The position numbers and the translations under genes are program-made. The notes under the pieces were generated by a model that was given only the letters and a program-made list of their open reading frames with translations, did no database searches and was not told the DNA's origin. This document shows, in pieces, positions 53,289 through 63,359 of a DNA stretch of 64,000 nucleotides; positions within the stretch are counted from its first letter, which is position 1, and each line of letters opens with the position of its first letter. Where the stretch lies: NCBI GenBank assembly GCA_947095535.1, contig OX352772.1, positions 163,155,162 to 163,219,161 on the forward strand, read 5' to 3'. Origin of the DNA: Poecilobothrus nobilitatus (Eukaryota; Arthropoda; Insecta; Diptera; Dolichopodidae).

Positions 53289-56200
53289 TAAAAATCTGAG
53301 CAAATTTCGAGAATTCTTATTGACATTTTTTATTCTGCTTGCGTTATCTTTATATACGAGTATGTAATTTCTGTTTTTAGGCTATCTAATTAATTTTCAC
53401 CTTAGAGCTAAACTTTTTTTTTACAAATAAGCTATATTAACTGTTTTACAAGAGAAAAATATAAGAAACAATATTTCTTAATTTTTGTGAAAACTTTAAC
53501 TTTAACTATAGTTATATAGTATACTTTGCCTACTTAACCTAGCTAAAACGAATGTGTATTTATTACTTAATTCTATTTCGTATGTGTTTTCCACAGCTCT
53601 GTGACATCCAATGTGGAACAGCTCTAGTTTTTTCATCACTACATGCATATCGACTACATTGTTTTAAAAATTTTAATTTCATGATCATATTCATATTAAC
53701 ATAAGTTTTATATAAAAATTATTTAAATATTAATTATATCGTAAAAGCATCATACTATCTTTTTCAACACAACAATGTGGTTTTCTAAAAGAAACCGAAG
53801 ATCTATCTCTATTTCTCAAACCGTGGACGTGGATGGACGTAGATCAGTTGCAGTAATATTTAAGCAAATAATTATATACTACATATTTTAATTTACTTTG
53901 AATTATTTAATATAATCTTTAAATTTCATTTTGTTAATTTTTATAATTCCTTTTAAACTTTAAATTTCATTTTGTTAATTTTTATAATTCCTTTTAAATA
54001 AATATCATTATAATAAATCATTTTAATAGTAACTAAATCATCTTATTGATTCTAAATCGGATTCCCATAAATTTGGGGGCTCAACCGGGATCAGAAAAGA
54101 ATTTTTTTTTTCAATATATTTCATATCATTGGCAGCAATTTAATAATTATACAATTATTATAATTTAATATTATAATAAAAATTACTCTTAATTGGATCT
54201 GAAGTTAAAGTGGATTAATTGGACATGAAGTTAAAGTGAATTGATTCGACCTGAAGTTAAAGTGGATTCATGTGGACATCATTAGCAGCAGCTCAATAAT
54301 TATACATTTATTATAATTCAATATTATAATAAAATATTATTAAAAGTGGATTAAAGTGGATTAATGTGGACCAATATCATAAAGTTGTACTCGAAATTAT
54401 TATACAGATTTTTTTTAAAAATTTTTTATAAAATTTCACATAAGAAAATTTTGTTTTACACCGGATGTCCAACTTAAACTATTAAGTTACATAAATTTTA
54501 AAAATAAATATAATTAAATTAATTAAAATTTCAATTATGAACGTTGATTTAAATAAATAAATAAGTGGTAAAATTATTTAAATTTTAGGGAATATTTAAA
54601 TTAGAAGTAATTTAAATGCAGGTTATCTTGTGTACCTAATGCCTAAGATGAATCTAATTTTAAAATTTAAAATGAATTAGAATTTTAATGGAACACCTGG
54701 TACTGTAAAAAAAAAAAATACAATTAGATTTTCTATAACACATAATAAAATAATAAATAGATTTACATAAACAATATTTTTATGATTACATGTGATTAAA
54801 ATTTTGCTTAATTTTATTGCGGGAACACAAACACTTAAGGTTAAAATTTTATAGACAGAAGTTTTTTTTTTAAAAAATAGCATGTTCGTTGAAATTAAAT
54901 TTATTTTAATGTTAAATCAAATTCGAAAACGGAAAAATTAATTTCTGAATTAAAATCGAATATTTTTATGCACTTGTAATTTATATTTCTTAAATATTAA
55001 AAAATAAAAATATTTATTTTATAATATAAACTTATAAAAAAAACATATTGAACTATATAAAAATATGAATAAAAAATAAAATATTGAATATAAAATAAAA
55101 ACAAAAAAAATTATAAGAGAAAAGAAAACTTTAGGTCAAAAAAAATTTCTTTAAATCCAATATATTAGATTCACTTAATTTACTATGAGCGGTAGACGAA
55201 GGCAACAACAAGGCAGAACAGTGCCACAACAGTAGATTTTGGTTTTGGTAGTAACGGCTCCTCAACACGTTTACTAAATATAGAAGAAAGAGATGAACAA
55301 CAAATAAAAATAAATTTTTCAGATTTTGAAAATATCTTACGTAAGTTTTCCGGAAACGATACGATGTGCGTGAGAAAGTGGATAATCGAATTCGAACAAT
55401 ATTCAAGCTCTATTTTTATAGATTGTGAAGCCGAGCCCATGAATTACTATGACTTAAAGAATATGCTAATTCAAGAATTCAAACTTAGGGTAAATGGCGC
55501 TGATCTGCATTCTAAACTAAAAGGCAGAAAGAAAAACACTGAAGAAACATTGCGTGAATATTTGTACCAAATGATTGAAATTGCTTCTCAAGCTGACGTG
55601 GACGAATTATCGATTATTGGGTATGTCATAGAAGGAATAAAGAATTATGCCAGCAACAAAATTGTCCTTTATGGAGCAAAAAACATTAGACAATTTAAAG
55701 AAAAGATACAGATATACGAAAAAGTTAAAATAGATATTAGCAAGCATATCAGTGAATTCAATGGCGATGATAGGCAAAACAAGAGAGATTTATTTAAAAA
55801 ATCAGATAAACTAAAAGTGAAACGTTTTTGCTACAATTGTGGATCTACCGAGCACGAGTTTCACACGTGTCCACAGAAAAATAAAGGCCCTAAATGTTTC
55901 GGCTGTAACCAGTTCGAACACAAAAAAGTACACTGCCGAGAAAAAATCGTGACTGAAAGATCAACTCATATTATTGTAAAAAATGGTATGCACATTTCTT
56001 GTAAGATTAACCACTATATTTTAGATGGATTAGTGGATACCGGAAGCGATATTTGTGTAATAAAGCAAAGTCTCATACCGTCAATTAATCCAAAAAACTT
56101 TAGTGAGAACTCGCGGCTATCAATGACTGGTTTAGGAGCAAACGTTACAACAAAAGGATCCTGTATACTCAAAATAGAAATAAATAATGAAGAATTTCAA

Positions 56201-56590
56201 AATGTAGAGGTACATGTGGTGGATAGCAAATTTATGAAACCAGATTTAATACTTGCAATTAATTTATTGCGATTAGCTGTAGTTAGAATTGAAGAAGGGA
56301 ACTTAAGCATTATGAGAAAGAAGTTATCGATAAAAAACAGTACAGAAACAGAAATAAACGATTCGAAGGAATATTTTTTAACAAAGATTTTAATAGCTGA
56401 TGAAAATGGTTCTGTACATTTCCCTGATTTATCACACCTAAAACGAAAAGAAGTTGGAAAAAAAGTATTAAGATTAATAAACACTTATACGCCTGCAATT
56501 CCTAAAGAATCCCCAATTCAGATGAAAATAGTTACATCTGATGACATCCCAATTTATAGGCCACCAAGAAGACTCCCACAGAAAGAACAT
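53289..56590 (+). mobile_element. Ty3/gypsy element E2 (LTR, leader, gag-protease)
   Basis: Upstream shared block (53289-53611), candidate 5' LTR (53612-54067), primer site (54074-54091), leader, gag and protease up to the first RT codons. It ends abruptly at 56590, where the sequence restarts at the LTR end/primer site of E3. The part 54047-56590 is the first unit of a tandem duplication. Confidence 0.88.
53612..54067 (+). repeat. Candidate 5' LTR of E2
   Basis: Near-identical to 20111-20566, with the same 41-bp internal tandem duplication. It starts TGTGGAACAG and ends TTCCCA. The LTR limits are inferred, not proven, because no complete 3' LTR was found. Confidence 0.5.
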
Positions 56591-59134
56591 TGATTCTAAA
56601 TCGGATTCCCATAAATTTGGGGGCTCAACCGGGATCAGAAAAGAATTTTTTTTTTCAATATATTTCATATCATTGGCAGCAATTTAATAATTATACAATT
56701 ATTATAATTTAATATTATAATAAAAATTACTCTTAATTGGATCTGAAGTTAAAGTAGATTAATTGGACATGAAGTTAAAGTGAATTGATTCGACCTGAAG
56801 TTAAAGTGGATTCATGTGGACATCATTAGCAGCAGCTCAATAATTATACATTTATTATAATTCAATATTATAATAAAATATTATTAAAAGTGGATTAAAG
56901 TGGATTAATGTGGACCAATATCATAAAGTTGTACTCGAAATTATTATACAGATTTTTTTTAAAAATTTTTTATAAAATTTCACATAAGAAAATTTTGTTT
57001 TACACCGGATGTCCAACTTAAACTATTAAGTTACATAAATTTTAAAAATAAATATAATTAAATTAATTAAAATTTCAATTATGAACGTTGATTTAAATAA
57101 ATAAATAAGTGGTAAAATTATTTAAATTTTAGGGAATATTTAAATTAGAAGTAATTTAAATGCAGGTTATCTTGTGTACCTAATGCCTAAGATGAATCTA
57201 ATTTTAAAATTTAAAATGAATTAGAATTTTAATGGAACACCTGGTACTGTAAAAAAAAAAAATACAATTAGATTTTCTATAACACATAATAAAATAATAA
57301 ATAGATTTACATAAACAATATTTTTATGATTACATGTGATTAAAATTTTGCTTAATTTTATTGCGGGAACACAAACACTTAAGGTTAAAATTTTATAGAC
57401 AGAAGTTTTTGTTTTAAAAAATAGCATGTTCGTTGAAATTAAATTTATTTTAATGTTAAATCAAATTCGAAAACGGAAAAATTAATTTCTAAATTAAAAT
57501 CGAATATTTTTATGCACTTGTAATTTATATTTCTTAAATATTAAAAAATAAAAATATTTATTTTATAATATAAACTTATAAAAAAAACATATTGAACTAT
57601 ATAAAAATATGAATAAAAAATAAAATATTGAATATAAAATAAAAACAAAAAAAATTATAAGAGAAAAGAATACTTTAGGTCAAAAAAAATTTCTTTAAAT
57701 CCAATATATTAGATTCACTTAATTTACTATGAGCGGTAGACGAAGGCAACAACAAGGCAGAACAGTGCCACAACAGTAGATTTTGGTTTTGGTAGTAACG
57801 GCTCCTCAACACGTTTACTAAATATAGAAGAAAGAGATGAACAACAAATAAAAATAAATTTTTCAGATTTTGAAAATATCTTACGTAAGTTTTCCGGAAA
57901 CGATACGATGTGCGTGAGAAAGTGGATAATCGAATTCGAACAATATTCAAGCTCTATTTTTATAGATTGTGAAGCCGAGCCCATGAATTACTATGACTTA
58001 AAGAATATGCTAATTCAAGAATTCAAACTTAGGGTAAATGGCGCTGATCTGCATTCTAAACTAAAAGGCAGAAAGAAAAACACTGAAGAAACATTGCGTG
58101 AATATTTGTACCAAATGATTGAAATTGCTTCTCAAGCTGACGTGGACGAATTATCGATTATTGGGTATGTCATAGAAGGAATAAAGAATTATGCCAGCAA
58201 CAAAATTGTCCTTTATGGAGCAAAAAACATTAGACAATTTAAAGAAAAGATACAGATATACGAAAAAGTTAAAATAGATATTAGCAAGCATATCAGTGAA
58301 TTCAATGGCGATGATAGGCAAAACAAGAGAGATTTATTTAAAAAATCAGATAAACTAAAAGTGAAACGTTTTTGCTACAATTGTGGATCTACCGAGCACG
58401 AGTTTCACACGTGTCCACAGAAAAATAAAGGCCCTAAATGTTTCGGCTGTAACCAGTTCGAACACAAAAAAGTACACTGCCGAGAAAAAATCGTGACTGA
58501 AAGATCAACTCATATTATTGTAAAAAATGGTATGCACATTTCTTGTAAGATTAACCACTATATTTTAGATGGATTAGTGGATACCGGAAGCGATATTTGT
58601 GTAATAAAGCAAAGTCTCATACCGTCAATTAATCCAAAAAACTTTAGTGAGAACTCGCGGCTATCAATGACTGGTTTAGGAGCAAACGTTACAACAAAAG
58701 GATCCTGTATACTCAAAATAGAAATAAATAATGAAGAATTTCAAAATGTAGAGGTACATGTGGTGGATAGCAAATTTATGAAACCAGATTTAATACTTGC
58801 AATTAATTTATTGCGATTAGCTGTAGTTAGAATTGAAGAAGGGAACTTAAGCATTATGAGAAAGAAGTTATCGATAAAAAACAGTACAGAAACAGAAATA
58901 AACGATTCGAAGGAATATTTTTTAACAAAGATTTTAATAGCTGATGAAAATGGTTCTGTACATTTTCCTGATTTATCACACCTAAAACGAAAAGAAGTTG
59001 GAAAAAAAGTATTAAGATTAATAAACACTTATACGCCTGCAATTCCTAAAGAATCCCCAATTCAGATGAAAATAGTTACATCTGATGACATCCCAATTTA
59101 TAGGCCACCAAGAAGACTCCCACAGAAAGAACAT
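54047..59134 (+). repeat. 2,544-bp head-to-tail tandem duplication in element E
   Basis: Unit 1 is 54047-56590 and unit 2 is 56591-59134. Every landmark is offset by exactly 2,544 bp (primer sites 54074/56618; gag ATG 55184/57728; first Cys knuckle 55846/58390). I counted about five substitutions and no indels between units, i.e. roughly 99.8% identity by eye. The junction is GAAAGAACAT|TGATTCTAAA, with at most 2 bp of shared bases (AT). Confidence 0.97.
55184..56593 (+). pseudogene. gag: E2 Gag-protease, truncated at duplication junction
   Basis: The probable start ATG at 55184 (MSGRRRQQQGRTVPQQ) meets a stop after 16 codons. A one-base shift then leads into the long frame (GSSTRLLNIEERDEQQ, then MCVRKWIIEFEQYSSS from 55364). 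Two zinc knuckles are visible: CYNCGSTEHEFHTC and CFGCNQFEHKKVHC (both C-x2-C-x4-H-x4-C). Protease follows with GLVDTGSDICVIKQS (active-site DTG). The frame ends at QKEH because the tandem junction supplies a stop. Confidence 0.9.
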
Positions 59135-59254
59135 AGTATTATAGAAGATCAGATGAAGGAATGGTTAGAAAAGAATATCATAAGAGAGAGTAGTTTCGAA
59201 TACGCGAGCCAAGTTGTACTGGTAAAAAAAAAGGACGGCAAAAACTGGCTATGA
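57728..59254 (+). pseudogene. gag: E3 Gag-protease-RT N-terminus
   Basis: Same as the E2 frame, with the same early stop and shift, but continuing past QKEH into RT: IIEDQMKEWLEKNIIRESSF then YASQVVLVKKKDGKNW. A TGA stop follows directly at 59252-59254, with RT coding resuming in the same frame (NIDYKNINIKNYKDRYPLAN). Zinc knuckles at about 58372 and 58438, protease DTGSD at about 58578. The 448-codon open stretch is the longest in the window. Confidence 0.9.
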
Positions 59255-60690
59255 AACATCGATTATAAAAATATAAATATAAAAAATTATAAGGACAGGT
59301 ACCCTTTAGCCAATATCGAGGATCAAGTCGACAAGTTGCAAGGTTCAACATATTTCACAACCCTAGATCTAGAAAATGGATTTTCATGGATTTTCATGAG
59401 GAGGAGAAAAGTAGAAAATTTACGTCATTTGCAACAAGCAGAGGTCAATTTGAATTTATAAGAGTTCCTTTTGGTTTATGTAACTCACCAGCAGTATTTC
59501 AAAAATATATAAATTATATACTAAGGGATTTTATTCTAGAAGGTATAGTTATTATTTATCTTATACCATCGGCCACTGTTGATGAAGGATTGTCTCGGCT
59601 GAAAAAATTTCTGGAAGTAGCTGCTAGGAATGGGCTCAAAATAAAGTGGCAAAAATGCCAAATTTTACAAGATAAAATTGAGTACCTTGGTTACCAAATA
59701 AGAAATGGGTACATATCTCCATCAGCATTAAAAACCAAAGCCAAAACCAAATTTTCTGACTCCTACAATTACCAAACAACTGCAAAGTTTCCTGATCTGG
59801 CAAGCTATTTTAGGAAATTCATTCATAATTTTGCAACTAAAGCTAAGCCTTTAAGTGACTTGCTAAAAAAAAATAGTATTTTCAAATTAGAAGAAAAGCA
59901 ACTTTTGGCGATTGACGAAATAAAGCAGATCCTTTCCACTAAACCTGTATTAAAAATATACGTATACGGAGTTGAAACGGAATTGCATACCGATGCCTTT
60001 AGAAAAGGGGCGATTCTACTACAAAGAAGTCGAGCTGATAACATACTTCTTCTTGTCCACTGCATAAGTAAAAAAACTACTGACGCTGAGAAAAACTACT
60101 GCAGTTACGAATTAGAAGTTTTGGCTATTGTCGGGTTAAGAGTCTACTTACTGGGACAAAAATTCAAACTGGTGACGGAATGCAAGGCTTTCGAGTGCAC
60201 GTTGAAGAAAAGGGACCTAGCAACTAAGGTTGCCAGATGGGCGCTACTTCTCGAAGAGTTTAAATTTAGTGTGGAGCACAGAGCTAGGAATTGCATGAAG
60301 CATGTTGATGCTTTAAGTCGTCAACCAATTACTATGAACATAAATAGTGAAAACGATGGATTCATTAAAAAAATAAAGGAATCTCAAGAAAAAGATGACA
60401 GACTTCGTGTTATTGTGGAAATTGTCAGAAATAAACCATATTTGGATTATGTTATCCAAAACGATATTCTTTATAAAAATAAAGATAATAATTTACTTGT
60501 TGTCGTTCCAGACTTAATCATTCCAAGTCTTATTAAAGAAGTTCAGAAGAAAACCCATTTCCATGTGAAGAAAATGAAACAAATTTTGGATAAAGAATAC
60601 TTCATACCGGATCTTCAGAAACGAATTGAAAGCTGTATCAGAGGCTGTGTGCGCTGTATTCTATCAGAAAGGAAAGTGGGAAAAGACTAA
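59255..60690 (+). pseudogene. E3 reverse transcriptase and RNase H
   Basis: RT: YFTTLDLENGF (first catalytic Asp), then a 10-bp tandem duplication shifts the frame. The new frame starts at 59386 and has GQFEFIRVPFGLCNSPAVFQ. The YxDD box is missing: GIVIIY is followed directly by L-I-P (59550-59575), an apparent 9-bp in-frame loss of the box residues. RNase H: ETELHTDAFRKGAILLQRS (first Asp), NYCSYELEVLAIVGLRVYLL (Glu), LVTECKAF (the usual TD is T-E), ARWALLLEEFKFSVEHRARN. The integrase HHCC-type finger starts at about 60550 (HFHVKKMKQ...C-x2-C). Confidence 0.92.
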
Positions 60691-61573
60691 AGATTTTTAC
60701 AACCGATTCCGAAAGGTGATCAACCCATACAAAGTTTCCATGTCGTTCACCTGGATCCAATGTACAATACAAAGAAAAACTACAAAAACATTGAATGCAG
60801 AAGAAGTAATTCAAAAACTAGAGAACGTACGCTGAAACATTTGGCTACCCAAAAAGAATTGTCGCCGACCATGAGCTTTTATATTGCAGTGAACATGATA
60901 TTAAGCTTATCTTAACAACAGTGGGTATACCAAGAGGAAACCGTCAAGTGGAACGACTACATTCAACAACTATTAGCGCTTTAAATAAGCTATCTTTAGA
61001 CGAACCTAAAAGAGGTATCGCTTTGTGAAATCTCTTCAACTAATGTTTAATTCTACTTTTCAAAGATCAATACAAACTACACCGTTCGAGTTATTAGCAG
61101 GAGTACAAATGCGAACAAAAGAAGAATTAAGAATTTTAGAAGTTATCGAAGAAGAATGAAGGAAAATATTTCAAGATAGAACAGAAGAAATAAGAGAACA
61201 GGCGAAAAAAGATATAACCACTATGCAGGAAGAAAATCGAAAGTCGTTCAATAAAAGGAAAAAACAAGCTAAAATTTAAAGAGTGCGAAACTTAGTTGCC
61301 ATTGAACGTGTACAGTTTGGATCGGGATTGAAAATCCGACCGAAATTTTTAGACCCTTACAGAATCACAGAATCTATTAAAGAATTCAATCGCTATGGAG
61401 TTAGAAAAGAAGGAAGTGTTGAGAGACCACATTTAACAGAAAGCAGTGCTGACAAGATGAAAAGCTGGCCCGAAAATGACGTAGATGAAATTTTTTATGA
61501 AACAGACAATAAAAATACCGAAGATGAGTCAGAAATATCGCAAAATGAAAATATAGAACTCCAATCATCATGA
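60626..61573 (+). pseudogene. E3 integrase
   Basis: Finger end RIESCIRGCVRCIL, then core pieces in three frames. VHLDPMYNTKKNYK (first Asp) lies near 60740; FGYPKRIVADHELLYCSEHD (second Asp) near 60850; GIPRGNRQVERLHSTTISAL (catalytic Glu) near 60930. After stops, the C-terminal frame 61283-61573 reads RNLVAIERVQFGSGLKIRPK and FLDPYRITESIKEFNRYGV, the GPY/F-like module. It ends in an acidic tail. At least four stops or shifts disable it. Confidence 0.85.
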
Positions 61574-61603
61574 GAGTCTGATAAACTATTAGGAAAGGCC
61601 GAA

Positions 61604-61990
61604 TGTGGGAATTCATAATTCTACCTTTTCGACTTTGCTACAAAACCAACTTGTCATTGTCAATCCTGATAATTATATCGTAAAAGCATAATATAATAAT
61701 ATAATAAAAAAAAACCATCATATGAAAATCATAAAATTTCAAAAAATTTAATTTTTAATTTTTTTTTGAATTTCTTTTTTTTTGTTTTTGTAAAAAGAAA
61801 AAATAATAAATTTATTTATTAAATAACCAATGTTGTCTTAATTGACTAGGTTATCAATGTAATTGGGTTATTTACAATAAACCAATTCTTTGTGGTGTTA
61901 AGTCAAGTGTTTCAACTCACAACCCATTTTTATAATTTTTATTATAAATGGTTTGTGATTTGAAAAAATCTTTGTGAGTTGCCTAGGTAA
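61604..61990 (+). repeat. Candidate 3' LTR of E3, divergent
   Basis: Starts TGTGGGAATTCATAATT after a purine tract. A 20-base match (TAATTATATCGTAAAAGCAT, 61671-61690) with the 5' LTR candidates (53733-53752) supports homology, but most of the rest does not align by eye. The 3' border is unclear. A hairpin at 61917-61958 lies in its distal part. Confidence 0.4.
61917..61958. other. Imperfect hairpin
   Basis: TCACAACCCATTTTTATAA pairs with TTATAAATGGTTTGTGA with one bulge and one mismatch. An outer pair, CAACTCACAA (61914-61923) with TTGTGAGTTG (61972-61981), offers an alternative fold. Confidence 0.6.
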
Positions 61991-62059
61991 AATGTTCAGT
62001 TTGTACCTACTGAGGAGTCCAAAAGACTGACCAAAGGACGAAACTACTTCTTTTTATTT

Positions 62060-62835
62060 ATTTTTAGTATGGAGTTTGTAACCACCAAAAGGAAGCGAGT
62101 TAGATATGGACATGTATATATATTCTGTATCGGTATACATGTGTATATATTCAAAATCGGTTTATGGGTTCGAATTCTGGAAGCTTCCGAATGATTGCGG
62201 ACAAGCGGGATTATCTCCAAAACCAACAAAGATAGAACCTTTAAATTTGGTACAATAATGTTCCTTCATGTTTAATTTATGTCTCTAAGATTTGAGAGGA
62301 TTTAGTCCATGGGTTCGGATTCTGAAAGCTTCCCAACCAGCCCTAGAGCAAACAACATTATCTCCAAAACAAACAAAGATAGAACCTTTAAATTTGCTAC
62401 AATGGTATTCTGTTATGTTTGATTTAAGTCTCGAAATTTGAGAGGGTTTGGTCCATGGGTTCGAATTTTGGAAGTTTCCGAACGAGCCCGAAGCAAACGA
62501 GCAAATTTCCGAAACCAAGAAAAGTATAACATTTAAATTTAGTACAATGGTGTTCTGTCATGTTTTCTTTATGTCCCTTTTTCAACCCTTATATTTGGAC
62601 AAATAATGGTATTTTGTCATTCCTTTTCTTTAAAATTTTAGATCGTGGGCTTTAAATCGGTAAATAAGCTTTAGAGCTTTTAAAATAATGTAGTAGTTGT
62701 TGAACTTCTTTTTGTTTATTTTTAAATAAAAAAAAACCATGATCAATAAATTTTTAATTTTTTTTTAATTTTCTTTTTTTTTTGTCTATACTAAAGTTTT
62801 TATACCCTATACTTTAGGTCTACGGTATAAAAACG
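62060..62835 (-). mobile_element. K2: DINE-1-like element related to K1
   Basis: TTTGTAACCACCAAAAGGAA and the following AGCGAGTTAGATATGGACAT are the reverse complement of the K1 end region (44340-44393, a few differences). The opposite end carries TATACCCTATAC...GGTATA at about 62802-62830. The middle contains about three tandem units of ~146 bp (GGGTTCGAATTCTGG-type landmark at 62166, 62311, 62457), unrelated in sequence to the K1 units. Confidence 0.7.
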
Positions 62836-63234
62836 CATACATCCAACCATAAATCAGACTTTTACTAAGAAAAATTTAAAAAATTAGAAAATAAATTTAC
62901 TTTTTTATTGTTTTTTAGTTTGTTATTGAAATTTACCAACAATTTCCACACGAATTAACAACGAAACTAAATTTCGGATAAAATTCGAAAATCAATTGAG
63001 TATTCCGGCTTGATGAAAGATATATAGAGGCATTGTTACAACTTAAATTTAATTTAATAAATTTTATTAATAAACTTGAAATAAAAAAAAGTAAAAAATA
63101 AAAGAAGTAATTTTTATTAAAAACTCGGAGTAAAAAGAAAATAAAATCAAAATTGAAATTTTTTTATTACAAACTTAATTTAAATTAAAAATAAATATAA
63201 CCGAATTTGATGTTTTTAAAAATAGAAATTAAAC
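62836..63234. other. A/T-rich sequence, probably intronic
   Basis: Lies downstream (minus sense) of the host exon at 63235-63359, beyond its candidate splice donor. No motif or repeat recognised. Confidence 0.45.
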
Positions 63235-63359
63235 CTTTCTTCTTTGTACATGCAGCAAAATCCTGATGACATGATTTCTTTTGAAAAAATGTTGTCACAT
63301 TTTTTAGTGAATCCATCAACCTGACACTTTACCATCAGATCTTTGCATCTCGGAGCTAG
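63235..63359 (-). CDS. Probable exon of a pickpocket-type DEG/ENaC sodium channel (host gene)
   Basis: Minus-strand exon bounded by ATTTTAG (acceptor) and AAG|GTTTAA (donor). Its translation, LAPRCKDLMVKCQVDG, then FTKKCDNIFSKEIMSSGFCC and MYKEE, fits the extracellular pattern of insect pickpocket channels: C..L...C...G....C...F.....T..G.CC.FN. Cysteines are at the expected relative positions. Members form amiloride-sensitive cation channels in the plasma membrane. The remaining exons are outside the window or hidden in it. This is the only host-gene exon I can support; identification is by pattern and needs the neighbouring exons. Confidence 0.55.

Larger units (their letters stand above)
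56591..61990 (+). mobile_element. Ty3/gypsy element E3, longest copy
   Basis: Starts at the last ~20 bases of the LTR and continues through leader, gag, protease, RT, RNase H and integrase to a candidate polypurine tract (AGGAAAGGCCGAA) and LTR start (TGTGGG at 61604). It has no upstream LTR of its own because it begins as the second tandem unit. The overall gene order and the GPY/F-like integrase end place it with mdg3/mag-like Ty3/gypsy elements (inference). Confidence 0.85.

Noticed and set aside
55131..55440. Minus-strand frames overlapping gag of E2 (and 57675-57984 in E3)
   Set aside because: Antisense shadows of the Gag frame, with identical copies only because of the tandem duplication.
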